Shown piece after piece: positions 17,523-26,412 of a DNA stretch of 64,000 nucleotides. The DNA is from JAJEAO01 sp963667635 (GTDB taxonomy: Bacteria; Acidobacteriota; Vicinamibacteria; Marinacidobacterales; Marinacidobacteraceae), in NCBI GenBank assembly GCA_965232015.1, contig OZ246946.1:372001-436000 (forward strand), in the 5' to 3' direction. Positions within the stretch are counted from its first letter, which is position 1; the number at the start of each line of letters is the position of its first letter. The position numbers were made by a program, and so were the translations under genes. The notes beneath the pieces are model-generated. The model saw only the letters and a program-made list of their open reading frames with translations. It searched no databases and had not been told where the DNA came from.

Positions 17523-19610
17523 ATGATCCGTAACCATTCCATCCTGCCCGTCCTGACGCTCGGCATTCTGCTGTCCGCGGCCGGCTTCGCCTCCTCCCAG
17601 CCGCCCCGACCGATGACGATCGTGGATCTGATCGAGGTCCCCCAGATCGGCAGTCCCCAGCTCTCCCCCGACGGCTCGCAGGCGCTCTACACGAAGACGG
17701 TGGCCGACTGGGACGAGAACCGGCGGTTCACCCACATCCGCCGGGTGGGCGCCGACGGGACCAATGACATCCGGCTGACCCACGGCGAACGCGGCGAGTC
17801 GAGCCCGCAGTGGTCACCCGACGGTGCGTGGATCGCGTTCCTCGCCCGACGGGGGGACAGCCCGTTCCAGCAGATCTTCCTCATGTCCAACGCCGGTGGG
17901 GAGGCATCGGCGCTGACCGATCACCACAGCTCGGTGCGGAGCTACGAGTTCTCTCCGGACGGCTCGAGCATCGTCTTCATCGCCCCCGACCCGAAGACGC
18001 CGGAGGAGAAGCGGAGGGACGATCGGATGGACGACGTGTTCGCCTTCGACGAGGACTACAAGCAGCGCCATCTCTGGCGCGTCGAAGTCTGGACCGGCGG
18101 GAACGTCCCGGCCGAACGCATCACCGGAGGCGACTTCTCGGTTCTCGGATTCGAGCACTCGGCCGATGGAAGCCGCATCGTCCACCACCGGGCGCCCACT
18201 CCGCTTCTCGACAACTCCGATGAGGGCGAGGTCTGGATCATGGATGCGGACGGCTCGAACGCCCTCCAACTGACCGACAACACCGTGATCGAGAGGGGCG
18301 CCCAGCTCTCGCCGGACGGCTCGCAGGTGCTGTTTCTCTCGTCGTCGAGCGCCGACTTCGAGACCTACTACAACGGCAACCTGTTCGTGGTCCCGGCGGC
18401 GGGCGGGGCGTCCCGGCTGCTCTACGAAGATCTCCCGCACGATGTGAACGCCGCGCGCTGGGGCGGCGCCGGTTCGATTGTTTTCCTGGCGAACACCGGC
18501 GTCCGAAGCCATCTCTTCCTCGGATCTCTGGACGAAGCGGCTCCGCGAGCGCTGACCGACGGCGACCACTCGATCCGCGGCTGGCACTACCAGGCTTCCA
18601 CCGACGAGCACCTCTTCGGGCTGCACACTCCCGTGAACAACGGCGATCTCCATCGGATGGCCGAGGACGGGGGAGAGCCGATGCGGGTCACCCGCGTTTT
18701 CGACCATCTGTCCGAGTCGTTCCGGCTGCCGAGGCAGGAGGCGATTCGGTGGCGGGGCGAGGACGGCGTCGAAGTGGAGGGTCTCCTCTACTACCCGCTC
18801 GAATACCAGGAAGGGACGCGCTATCCGCTCGTGGTCCAGACCCACGGCGGGCCCCGGTCATCGGACAAGTTCGGTTTCGGCCGCTGGAGCAGTTACGTCC
18901 CGGTTCTGACGGCGCGGGGCTACATGGTGTTCAAGCCCAACTACCGAGGTAGCACCGGGTACGGGGACGCGTTCCTGCGGGACATGGTGGGCCACTACTT
19001 CAACCAGGCCCATCTGGACGTGATGGCGGGAGTGGATCACCTCATCGAGGCGGGTCTCGTGGACGGCGAGCGCATGGCCAAGATGGGCTGGAGCGCGGGC
19101 GGCCACATGACGAACAAGATCATCACGCACACCGACCGGTTCAAGGCGGCTTCATCCGGCGCCGGAGCAGTGAACTGGATCTCGATGTACGGCCAAAGCG
19201 ACGTTCGGCACCCGCGGACGCCGTGGTTCGGCGGGACCCCGTGGCAGGAAGATGCTCCGATCGACGCCTACTGGGGGAACTCGCCGCTGAAGGATATCTA
19301 CCGGGTCACGACGCCGACGCTGGTGCTCGTCGGCGAGAACGACGCCCGGGTTCCCGCGCCGCAGTCGGTCGAGCTCTACCGCGCCCTCCGGACGAATGGA
19401 GTGGACACCCACCTCTACATGGCGCCGCGGGAAGGCCACGGCTGGCAGGAGCTCCGACACGAGCTGTTCAAGGTGAACGTGGAGCTCGACTGGTTCGAAC
19501 GGCACGTCCGCGGCCTCGAGTACGAGTGGGAGACCGCCCCCGGCGGCGGCGAGCCCATGGCCGAGACGACCGACGATGACGACGCGAGTCGGGAGGACCG
19601 CAGCCGGTAG
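17523..19610 (+). CDS. Secreted S9 family peptidase (prolyl oligopeptidase-like)
   Basis: The 695-residue protein has a signal peptide (SILPVLTLGILLSAAGFASS), then a beta-propeller of TolB/WD40-like repeats (recurring SPDGS motifs at about residues 45-330). The C-terminal alpha/beta-hydrolase domain carries the catalytic triad: S524 in GWSAGG, D607 in VGENDARVP and H639 in REGHGWQE. This is the classic dipeptidyl-peptidase/acylaminoacyl-peptidase arrangement, expected to clip short peptides outside the cytoplasm. AAGGA nine bases before the ATG supports the start. The Asp/Glu/Arg-rich C-terminal tail (TTDDDDASREDRSR) is unusual but short. It is not obviously co-transcribed with its neighbours. 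Confidence 0.9.
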   Translation: MIRNHSILPVLTLGILLSAAGFASSQPPRPMTIVDLIEVPQIGSPQLSPDGSQALYTKTVADWDENRRFTHIRRVGADGTNDIRLTHGERGESSPQWSPDGAWIAFLARRGDSPFQQIFLMSNAGGEASALTDHHSSVRSYEFSPDGSSIVFIAPDPKTPEEKRRDDRMDDVFAFDEDYKQRHLWRVEVWTGGNVPAERITGGDFSVLGFEHSADGSRIVHHRAPTPLLDNSDEGEVWIMDADGSNALQLTDNTVIERGAQLSPDGSQVLFLSSSSADFETYYNGNLFVVPAAGGASRLLYEDLPHDVNAARWGGAGSIVFLANTGVRSHLFLGSLDEAAPRALTDGDHSIRGWHYQASTDEHLFGLHTPVNNGDLHRMAEDGGEPMRVTRVFDHLSESFRLPRQEAIRWRGEDGVEVEGLLYYPLEYQEGTRYPLVVQTHGGPRSSDKFGFGRWSSYVPVLTARGYMVFKPNYRGSTGYGDAFLRDMVGHYFNQAHLDVMAGVDHLIEAGLVDGERMAKMGWSAGGHMTNKIITHTDRFKAASSGAGAVNWISMYGQSDVRHPRTPWFGGTPWQEDAPIDAYWGNSPLKDIYRVTTPTLVLVGENDARVPAPQSVELYRALRTNGVDTHLYMAPREGHGWQELRHELFKVNVELDWFERHVRGLEYEWETAPGGGEPMAETTDDDDASREDRSR

Positions 19611-19614
19611 CGGG

Positions 19615-19827
19615 TCAGCGGACGGGATTCCGCCAGCGCAGCCCGGAGAACCGGGCGAAGTCGGAGTCGTTCGAGTGGAGTTCCGCCCGATGCTCGATTG
19701 CGATCGCAGCGATGAGCGCCGAGCCGATCGAGCTGTCGCGTACGAGACTCAACAGGACGTCCATGTGGTTCGACCCGGCACTCAGCAGCGAGACAACAGC
19801 CAACTGGAAGGGAGGATCCACCCACAT
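19615..19827 (-). pseudogene. vapC toxin, C-terminal remnant
   Basis: The reverse strand encodes IAAIAIEHRAELHSNDSDFARF followed by GLRWRNP, the conserved C-terminal half of VapC PIN-domain ribonucleases, which includes the acidic D-x-D metal site. Only about the last 60 residues look VapC-like. The N-terminal half, with the first catalytic Asp, is absent here. A seven-residue VapC-like N-terminus lies at 20570-20590 on the same strand, with higBA in between. The remnant cannot make a complete PIN domain. The higB start codon lies at its upstream edge. Confidence 0.72.
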
Positions 19828-20104
19828 GATCCGCAGCCTCCGGGATCGAAAGACGCGACGCTTCTTCGAGGGGCGCCGGGTGGCATCCGTTCAGAGTTTC
19901 GCCGATCAGGCGGCTCGCCGGCTCACGTTGCTGGACAACGCGGAAACGCTGTCCGACCTCGCGGCCTTGCCCGGCAATCGGCTGGAGGCGCTTCGCGGCG
20001 ATCGCGCAGGCCAGCACAGCATTCGCATCAACGCCCAGTGGCGCCTGTGCTTTCGCTGGACTGACGACGGACCGCACGATGTCGAGATCGTGGACTACCA
20101 TTGA
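19826..20104 (+). CDS. higB: HigB-type toxin (RelE/ParE superfamily)
   Basis: The 92-residue protein begins MIRSLRDRKTRRFFEG and ends with RINAQWRLCFRWTDDGPHDVEIVDYH, the standard core and C-terminus of HigB ribosome-dependent mRNA interferases. ATG 19826 is preceded by GGGAGG at about 19810-19815 and restores normal HigB length. The frame is open for 38 more codons upstream, but those run antisense through the vapC remnant and should not be coding. The antitoxin gene follows 13 bp later, in the toxin-first order typical of higBA. Autoregulation by the HigA complex is expected for the family. Confidence 0.88.
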   Translation: MIRSLRDRKTRRFFEGRRVASVQSFADQAARRLTLLDNAETLSDLAALPGNRLEALRGDRAGQHSIRINAQWRLCFRWTDDGPHDVEIVDYH

Positions 20105-20117
20105 GGGGGGTTGAGAT

Positions 20118-20438
20118 ATGGACGCAACGAACGGCATGAGGCCGGTGCATCCGGGCGAGATCCTTCGTGAGGAACTCGCCGAACTCGGGCTGTCCGCTCG
20201 GGCGCTGTCCTTGGCGCTGGCGATCCCGGTCGCCCGCGTGACCAGGATTCTCGACGGCCGGGAGGGCGTGAGCGCGGACACGGCGCTCCGCTTGGCCCGC
20301 TATTTCGGGACCACTCCCCAGCTCTGGCTGAATCTGCAGAAGACCTGGGAGCTTCGTCGGGCGGAGATCGAGGTGGGTCCCGAGATTGGTGCGTGCGTGA
20401 CGCCGCGATCCGGTGCGATCCGGTCACGCTTCGCGTGA
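20118..20438 (+). CDS. higA: HigA-type antitoxin, XRE-family HTH
   Basis: The 106-residue protein has the HigA opening MRPVHPGEILREELAELGLS and a helix-turn-helix (ALSLALAIPVARVTRILDG...VSADTALRLARYFGTTPQLWLNLQ). It should neutralise HigB and repress the operon. GAGGGGG lies about 10 bases before the ATG. The last ~15 residues (ACVTPRSGAIRSRFA) do not look like the usual HigA tail and may have been altered by the rearrangement that placed higBA inside vapC; that is inference. Confidence 0.88.
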   Translation: MDATNGMRPVHPGEILREELAELGLSARALSLALAIPVARVTRILDGREGVSADTALRLARYFGTTPQLWLNLQKTWELRRAEIEVGPEIGACVTPRSGAIRSRFA

Positions 20439-20569
20439 TCGGTCCGGCGTGGAGCGGCCCGTCTTCGTCGAGTTCGACCGCGCCCGTCTTCACGTAGCGG
20501 GCGTAACCCGGGTTCTTCAGCGGGGGCCGCCCGCTCTTCGGCAGCTGGGCCCGGAGGTTGGCGACGATA

Positions 20570-20590
20570 GTTCACATCCGGAATGATCAT
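20570..20590 (-). pseudogene. vapC toxin, N-terminal scrap
   Basis: Seven codons read MIIPDVN, the near-invariant start of many VapC toxins and the site of the first catalytic Asp. The ATG overlaps the vapB stop in the usual ATGA arrangement. After the seventh codon the frame no longer resembles VapC. The likely continuation is the C-terminal remnant at 19615-19827, about 745 bp away on the same strand. The identification depends on this short match plus the context. Confidence 0.55.
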
Positions 20591-20864
20591 GAACCAGAAG
20601 CGTCCCGTTGACTCTGCTCCAGGAAACGATCCACCTCAAGTTCGTCCACGAGCTGATTCAGCTTGAGCGGATCCACCCCGGGCATGAAGCCGCGTGGCGC
20701 GGAGACGACCTTGAACGGCGGCGGAGGTTCTACGGGCGGACGCCTGCCGAGAGCCCCCTTCGCAGGGTCTCATTGACGACTTCCTTCAGCGAACGGCCGC
20801 CCTGGGCGGCCAGACTCCGCAGGGCGGCATCAATGTCATCGTCCAGAGTGAGTGTCGTTCGCAT
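20587..20864 (-). pseudogene. vapB antitoxin with a one-base frameshift
   Basis: The first frame encodes MRTTLTLDDDIDAALRSLAA and KEVVNETLRRGLSAGVRP, then a stop at 20730-20732. This is a ribbon-helix-helix VapB N-terminus. In the shifted frame the sequence continues EPPPPFKVVSAPRGFMPGVD and LNQLVDELEVDRFLEQ, the toxin-binding half. One extra C in a run of C near 20733 would restore a protein of about 91 residues. Either the gene is dead or this is a homopolymer sequencing error. Its stop overlaps the vapC start scrap. Confidence 0.75.
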
Positions 20865-20970
20865 CGTGATTGCATCGTAGCATCAGACTTGGACGCACCA
20901 TGGCATCACGCCATCGGAACAGATCGGATTGAAGCGCGACGACGCTGCCGCTCTCGTCCCGCGTCGGAGC

Positions 20971-21981
20971 CTATCCGCGGATCTGGCGGCCGGTCTCGTC
21001 CACCAGGTTGTAGCGGCGGGCGGCCTCGCGCCACTCGCCGGAGCGGATGAGCGCCTGGTAAGTGTCGGCGGAGATCGAGCGCTCGGCGTAGTTCGGCCAG
21101 GTGGCGCCGTCGTGGATGTCCTGAAGACCCTGCCGCATCGCTCCCAGTGCGAGCCGGAGGAGCTGACCGGCGTAGAGGACCAGCGGGACGCCGTTTTCGC
21201 GCAGCGTGGCCATCGGCGTGTCGTGGACGCTCGCGACGCCGGGCCGGCCGGCGGGCCCGGCGACGGCGCCGATCCGCTCGGGGGGGAGGCCGGCGAAGAA
21301 CAGGAGGTCCGCTCCCGCCTCCACGTAGGCGGCGGCGCGATCCATCGCCTCCTGTTCGCCGAGTCCGACCGAGACCGCGTCGCACCGGGCCACGAGCACC
21401 ATGCCGGTCCGGCGAGCGTCGGCGGCGGCCCGAAGGCGGTCCACCATGACGTCGGTGTCGAGCAGGACCCCGCCCTCGCCGAGGTGCTTCGCCTGAACGT
21501 GATCCTCGATCATGACCGCCGCGAGGCCGCCCCGTTCGAAGCCCCGGACGGCGCGGGTGATCATGAGCGGGCTGCCGCCGCCGTCGTCGGCGTCGGCGAA
21601 CACCGGGACCGGCACGCTGTCGGCGATTCGAGAGGCGACCTCGATCATCTCGGTGATGGAAGCGACGCCGTAGTCGGGCAAGCCGAAGTTCGCCGCGTTC
21701 CCGGCGCTTCCGCCGATGAGCAACGTCTCGAACCCCATGTTGACGATGAGCCGGGCGGAGATCACGTCGAAGGCGCCGGGGCAGATGACCGGGTCGGGTC
21801 CGGCGAGCAGCTCGCGGAACCGGGCGCCGGCGTCGGCGGGTGCGGCCGGGGCCGGCTGCATCCCGGCGGGAGCGCAGGCCGCCCCGGCCGCGGCGCCCGC
21901 GGTGGTCAGCGCGGCGGCGCCCCCGGCGCCGGCGGAGAGGCGCCGGATCGCTTCGCGGCGGGGCATCGGTTTCGTGGTCAT
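20971..21981 (-). CDS. Exported PEP mutase/isocitrate lyase superfamily protein
   Basis: The 336-residue protein has an arginine-pair N-terminus (RREAIRRLSAG) followed by an alanine-rich hydrophobic stretch, so Tat export is likely. The body matches the phosphoenolpyruvate mutase/isocitrate lyase fold: DPVICPGAFDVISARL, FADADDGGG for the metal-binding acidic cluster, and IEDHVQAKHLGE in the active-site loop position. Family members cleave or form C-C or C-P bonds next to carboxylates; the reaction here is unknown. AGGAGG precedes ATG 21981, which overlaps the upstream gene stop by four bases (ATGA), showing an operon. An exported member is unusual because known enzymes of this family are cytoplasmic. 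Confidence 0.8.
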   Translation of the reverse strand: MTTKPMPRREAIRRLSAGAGGAAALTTAGAAAGAACAPAGMQPAPAAPADAGARFRELLAGPDPVICPGAFDVISARLIVNMGFETLLIGGSAGNAANFGLPDYGVASITEMIEVASRIADSVPVPVFADADDGGGSPLMITRAVRGFERGGLAAVMIEDHVQAKHLGEGGVLLDTDVMVDRLRAAADARRTGMVLVARCDAVSVGLGEQEAMDRAAAYVEAGADLLFFAGLPPERIGAVAGPAGRPGVASVHDTPMATLRENGVPLVLYAGQLLRLALGAMRQGLQDIHDGATWPNYAERSISADTYQALIRSGEWREAARRYNLVDETGRQIRG

Positions 21982-22868
21982 GGCGCCTCCTGGAGAGAAG
22001 CCGGATGGTCCAGCGCGCACCGGAAACCGATGCTGTGGACCCGGGTGTCGGGACGGGTGTAGTTGCGATAGAAGACGCTGGCGATGCGCTCGTCGGTGTC
22101 GGCCCAGCTCCCTCCCCGGAACACCCGGTAGGGCGCTTCGTCCGGACCGCGTGGGGAGTCCACCGCGCTCACCGCGTAGAACCCGAGGTCGTAGCCGTCG
22201 AGGACCCACTCGGCGATGTTGCCGACCATGTCGTGGAGGCCGTAGGGGTTCGGAGGGAAGGAGCCGACCTCCGCCGGACCCCGCGGGTGGGAGACCCGGG
22301 CCGGGGGAGGGGGAGGGGGAGCGTTCTCGGGATGGTCCTCGGGCGGCTCGGGCCGGTAGCCGGGGCCCCAGGGCCAGGGCTCGCTACGGCGTCCGCCGCG
22401 CGCCGCCTTCTCCCACTCGGCCTCGGTGGGGAGCCGCTTCTGGCGGAACGCGCAGTAGGCCCGGGCGTCCTCCCAGGTGACGTTGTAGATGGGCAGGCGC
22501 ACCTTGTCCTCGGGGAAGCCCTGCCGCCAGTGGAAGGGCTCGTCGCGTCCGGTGGAGCGGGTGAACTCGCGGTAGCCCTCGTGGGTCACCTCGCGCTGAT
22601 CCATCCAGAACCCGGGGAGCCGGACCCGGTGTACCGGGCGGTCGTCCACCCGGTCGCGGGCCTGCCAGCCGATCTCGTCTATGAGCCAGAGGTGGGTGCG
22701 CCCCATCCAGAACTCGCCGGGAGGAATCCAGCAGATGTTCTCGGGGCGGTCGTCGGAGCAGTGGGCCGGAACCGCGCCGTCATCCTGTTCGGTGGCCCCC
22801 ACGCCGTGGCCGGCCAGCAGAGCGCCGAGCCCGAGGAGCAGCGCCCGGCGCGTTCCGGATCCGCGCAT
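21978..22868 (-). CDS. Formylglycine-generating-enzyme-like (SUMF1) protein, exported
   Basis: The 296-residue protein has a probable signal peptide (ALLLGLGALLAGHGVGA) and an FGE-sulfatase domain. IPPGEFWMGRT near residue 48, MDQREVTHEGYREF near 88, RLPTEAEWEKAARGG near 143 and GNIAEWVLDGY are visible, and FRGGSWADTDERI with GFRCALDH form the C-terminal core. True formylglycine enzymes use a Cys pair near the C-terminus. Here one Cys is seen in GFRCAL, so catalytic activity is doubtful and a binding or other enzymatic role is possible. GGAGG abuts the assigned ATG, an awkward spacing, so the start is less certain than the family. Confidence 0.8.
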   Translation of the reverse strand: MRGSGTRRALLLGLGALLAGHGVGATEQDDGAVPAHCSDDRPENICWIPPGEFWMGRTHLWLIDEIGWQARDRVDDRPVHRVRLPGFWMDQREVTHEGYREFTRSTGRDEPFHWRQGFPEDKVRLPIYNVTWEDARAYCAFRQKRLPTEAEWEKAARGGRRSEPWPWGPGYRPEPPEDHPENAPPPPPPARVSHPRGPAEVGSFPPNPYGLHDMVGNIAEWVLDGYDLGFYAVSAVDSPRGPDEAPYRVFRGGSWADTDERIASVFYRNYTRPDTRVHSIGFRCALDHPASLQEAP

Positions 22869-22891
22869 CCTCCGGTGGTGGGGGCTCGCGG

Positions 22892-24304
22892 CTACGCGAA
22901 GATCTCGGCGATCTCGTCGTCGAACATCATCTCCGACCCGCCCAGCGAGACCGAGTCCACGTAGAGGTACTCGCGCCCCGAGGGCGTGTTGTGGACCGCC
23001 TTGCGCCAGTCGATGCCGAGCGCCGAATAGATCGTGGCGACGGTGTTGTCCATGAACGGCTGTCCGGCGTGCTTCCAGCCCGGGTCCACGACCTCCGAGC
23101 CGTCCTCGTTCGTGCGGCCGACGACCCGGCCTCCGGCCACGCCGGCGCCGGCGTACATGGAGGTGTAGGCCTCGCGGTAGTGGTCGCGGCCGAGGACCGG
23201 GTTCATCTCCGGGGTGCGTCCGAACTCGCTGGTCACCACGACCAGCGTCTCGTCGAGCAGCGTGGTTCCGGGCTCGCTCCCGGGTCGGGCAGCGAGGTCG
23301 GCCAGGAGCGCCGAAAAGCCCCGGTCGAGGCGCGGGCAGGTCGTGTAGTGGTTCCACTGGCGCGAGCGGTCGAAAATGCCGGCGTGGTGATCCCACTTGT
23401 CACCGTCGTAGATGTACACGAAGCGGGTTCCGGCGTCGGATTCGATCAGGTTGCGGGCGAGGATGCAGCCGAGCCCGAACTCGTCCTCGCCGTAGCGCTC
23501 CCGGTCCTTCTCGGAGGCGGCGAACAGCTTCGGCCAGCGGGAGTCGGTCAGGAGGTCGTAGGCGGCGTCGTAGTAGGCGCGGTAGTCGTTCGCCTTCCGG
23601 CCCAGCGAGGCGCGTTCGGCCGCGGACGTTTCGGCGAGCTGGTTCAGCAGGCGGAACCGCTCGTCGAGCACGCGCTGGCTGCCTTCCACATTCCCGCCGA
23701 ACGCCTCGAACACGGTCGTGGGATCGAGATCCAGACCGGAGAAGCGGGTGGGGAGGAACCCGGCGCCGATGGAGCCGGCCCGTGCCCGGGTCAGGTAGGT
23801 GCTGACGTAGGTCGGGAACGTGTCCGACTCGCGCCGTTCCGAGTCGAGCTCATAGGCGATGACGCTGCCGAAGGCGGGGATCTCCCGGGCGAGGGCCACG
23901 TTCAGCGCCCGCCCGGTCTGGGTGTGGTACTGCCCGTTGAAGTGGATCAGCTCGGGGGCGCGCATCGAGCGCACGAAGGCGACCTGGTCCACCCACTGCT
24001 CGTAGTTCGGGAACAGCGTCCGCGACAGCGAGATCTCCGGGTTCACCTGGACCATGTCGAGGTCCGAGGGCGTCCACCGCGTCTCCTTGAAGTCCCAGGT
24101 GTCCATGGGGCTGATCGCCCCGCCCATCTCGATGAAGATGCAGTAACGGGCCGTCCGGCGGGGGTTGGCCTGGCCGGTGGCGTGGGCGTTCAGCGGCCAG
24201 ATCGCCTGGTTCGCGAAGGTTCCGGCGAGCGCGAGGCCCCCGTATTTCAGGACCTCGCGGCGCGCGTGGAGGAGCTGACCGACTTTCGGGTCACAGTCGC
24301 ACAT
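22892..24304 (-). CDS. DUF1501 family protein
   Basis: The 470-residue protein matches DUF1501, a sulfatase/alkaline-phosphatase-fold family common in Planctomycetota and Acidobacteriota. Visible family features are RREVLKYGGLALAG at the N-terminus (a Tat-like signal with RR), FIEMGGAISPMDTWDFKE near 57, DKWDHHAGIFDR near 307 and VVTSEFGRTPEMN near 360. These proteins are usually encoded beside a DUF1549/DUF1553 gene, as here; the upstream partner ends 13 bp before this ATG. GGAGGA precedes the start. The physiological substrate is not known. Confidence 0.87.
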   Translation of the reverse strand: MCDCDPKVGQLLHARREVLKYGGLALAGTFANQAIWPLNAHATGQANPRRTARYCIFIEMGGAISPMDTWDFKETRWTPSDLDMVQVNPEISLSRTLFPNYEQWVDQVAFVRSMRAPELIHFNGQYHTQTGRALNVALAREIPAFGSVIAYELDSERRESDTFPTYVSTYLTRARAGSIGAGFLPTRFSGLDLDPTTVFEAFGGNVEGSQRVLDERFRLLNQLAETSAAERASLGRKANDYRAYYDAAYDLLTDSRWPKLFAASEKDRERYGEDEFGLGCILARNLIESDAGTRFVYIYDGDKWDHHAGIFDRSRQWNHYTTCPRLDRGFSALLADLAARPGSEPGTTLLDETLVVVTSEFGRTPEMNPVLGRDHYREAYTSMYAGAGVAGGRVVGRTNEDGSEVVDPGWKHAGQPFMDNTVATIYSALGIDWRKAVHNTPSGREYLYVDSVSLGGSEMMFDDEIAEIFA

Positions 24305-24317
24305 GATGGTCCTCCAC

Positions 24318-26267
24318 TCAGTGGTTCAGCAGGAACTCGGGCGAGTTCAGGAGCGCCCACTGGAGATCCTCCGCGCCCTGGCGGCGGTCCTGGTCGAGCC
24401 GTTCGAGTCCGAGTTCGGACTCCCCCGGGGTCGGCAGGCGGCCGAGCGTTCCGAGGAACAGACCGTTCACGAGCTCGTCGCTGGAGCCGGCGCTCGCCAG
24501 CAGCTCGCCGACCCGGCCTTCGGCGTCGGCCGAGACCCGGCGCGTGACCACCCCCGACTGCATCATGAGGAGCGCCTGCAGGATGGACCCGCGGTTGCCC
24601 ACCGGGGCCGGCGTCATCCGGTTGCTCTGGAAGAAGCTCTGCATCAGGGCATCCACCTCGGCGCCTTCCCCCCGGCCGCGGCGGCCGCCGAGGTCGGACG
24701 GGGTGGTCAGCTCCTTGACCCGCTCCACCGTGAGTCCGGCGAAGGCGAACTCGGTGGGCACGCCGGTCGCGCGGGCGAGCGAGTCCACCAGTTCCGGCCC
24801 GGTGAGCACCCGCACGAAGCGGCGCGGGTAGTAGCCGGTCCAGGCGTCGTCCCATTCGTCCTCGTAGTGGGGCGAGAGCGCGTAGGTCTCCGACAGCATC
24901 ACCGTCTTCACGAGGCGCCAGAAGCTGTAGCCGCTGTCGCGGAACTCCTGCGCGAGCGCGTCGAGCAGCTCCGGATTCAGGGGGCGGGGGGGCAGGGGGT
25001 CCGTCTCGCCGGGAGCCAGCCGGTCCATCCGGTCGAGGTCGAAGGCGTTGTAGGGCTCCACGAACGCGACCGTCATCAGCTTGCCCCAGACCAGGTTGGC
25101 GGCGGCGCGGGCGAACTGCGGGTGCTCGGTGAGCATCCGGGCGAGCGCGTCGCGGGGGTTCTCGTCCGGGCGAGGGGTCTCGCCGGTGAGGAGGAACGCG
25201 GGCTCGTAGCTCAGCCCCTCCAGCCGGGGGAACCGGCCCTCGGAGAGGGTGTGGTAGGGAGCGTCGTCCCCGGTGTCGTAGCCCTTGGCGAGGTCGTCCA
25301 CGACCAGATCCACAACGACATTCTTGGAGCGGTCGTCCCAGGTCGTGATCATCCGCACGTCGCCGAGGAAGGCCGACTGCCGGTAGAACTCCTCGCGGGT
25401 GCGGTTCGCGAGCCACTGGTTCAGCGGCTCGAGGTGGTCGGCGCCGTCGTGGCAGGAGATGCAGGAGGTGTTGATCCCGAGGAAGATCCGGGAGACGTCC
25501 ACGTTGAACTGGTCAATGGCGTCGAGCCGGTTGTGGATGCTGTAGTCGTCCGGACTCATCACGATCCGGCTCTTGGCCTGGTGCGAGCGGGCGAGGAAGG
25601 CGAGAGGCGACACGCTCCCGTGCGCCTTGGAGACGCCGGTCAACAGGTCGCGCACCATCTCGTCGTAGGGCCGGTCGGTGGTCAGCCACTCCTTGATCCA
25701 GGTCTGGAACGGGTTGCGGACCGGGCCGACCTGATGGGCGAGGCGAAACAGATCGCCGAAGAACCACGCCCACTGCTCGGCGAACTCCTCGGAGCCGATG
25801 AGCGAGTCCACGAGGCGCGCCCGCTTGTCGGGGGAGTCGTCGGCGAGAAACGCCTCGATCTGCTCCGGAGTCGGGATCAGCCCGGTGGCGTCGAGGGTGG
25901 CGCGGCGGAGGAAAGCGGCGTCTGACACCGCAGCGGCGGGCCGGATGCCGACTTCCTCCCACTGCCGGGCGAGGACCTCGTCCACGACGGTGCGGCGCGG
26001 GAAGGACCGGGCGTCCGCCGTGGTGGCGGACCCCGCCGGAAGACGATCCGCGGCGGCGATGGCGCGGCGGGCCTTTTCGGCGGCGGTCTCGGCGGCGGCG
26101 GCGTCGCGGTGGGCGGCATCGGCGCGACGGTCAGCGGCGGCCTGCTCGTCCCGCTCGGGTTCCCGAGGCTGAGCGGCTGGCTGGAATGCGAAGGCGGCGA
26201 CGGCGAACGCCGCGAGCAGGACCGAAGCGATCACTCCCGTCGAATGGACCCGGTCCCGCTTCCTCAT
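24318..26267 (-). CDS. DUF1549/DUF1553-type exported protein with CxxCH
   Basis: The 649-residue protein has a signal segment (GVIASVLLAAFAVAAFAFQP), an Ala/Glu/Arg-rich coiled stretch (about residues 35-95), then a DUF1549-like domain (AFLRRATLDATGLIPTPEQI). A single haem-type motif CISCH lies near residue 270. The C-terminus is DUF1553-like (RFVRVLTGPELVDSLARATG, QALLMMQSGVV, LFLGTLGRLPTPGE). It is the first gene of a four-gene minus-strand operon and the expected partner of the DUF1501 protein. ATG 26267 is chosen over 26327 because GGAGG and the signal peptide fit it. Possible roles are extracellular polymer use or electron transfer; neither is demonstrated. Confidence 0.85.
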   Translation of the reverse strand: MRKRDRVHSTGVIASVLLAAFAVAAFAFQPAAQPREPERDEQAAADRRADAAHRDAAAAETAAEKARRAIAAADRLPAGSATTADARSFPRRTVVDEVLARQWEEVGIRPAAAVSDAAFLRRATLDATGLIPTPEQIEAFLADDSPDKRARLVDSLIGSEEFAEQWAWFFGDLFRLAHQVGPVRNPFQTWIKEWLTTDRPYDEMVRDLLTGVSKAHGSVSPLAFLARSHQAKSRIVMSPDDYSIHNRLDAIDQFNVDVSRIFLGINTSCISCHDGADHLEPLNQWLANRTREEFYRQSAFLGDVRMITTWDDRSKNVVVDLVVDDLAKGYDTGDDAPYHTLSEGRFPRLEGLSYEPAFLLTGETPRPDENPRDALARMLTEHPQFARAAANLVWGKLMTVAFVEPYNAFDLDRMDRLAPGETDPLPPRPLNPELLDALAQEFRDSGYSFWRLVKTVMLSETYALSPHYEDEWDDAWTGYYPRRFVRVLTGPELVDSLARATGVPTEFAFAGLTVERVKELTTPSDLGGRRGRGEGAEVDALMQSFFQSNRMTPAPVGNRGSILQALLMMQSGVVTRRVSADAEGRVGELLASAGSSDELVNGLFLGTLGRLPTPGESELGLERLDQDRRQGAEDLQWALLNSPEFLLNH

Positions 26268-26412
26268 GTTCCCCGCGGCCTCCTCTCCAGCCCGGTCGGA
26301 GAACCCCCCGACCCGCAAATGCCTCACACGCCATGATAAGGGAGTGCGGAGGCGGCCTTCAACGGTGATCCCGCCGCGAGGCCGGGGCTGAACCCCCCGT
26401 TGCGGGCGTTCG

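Noticed and set aside
20395..20569. Reverse-strand frame reading LPKSGRPPLKNPGYARYVKTGA between higA and the vapC scrap
   Set aside because: It reads like real protein sequence but I could not assign it to a family or find a start, so it is not called as a gene.
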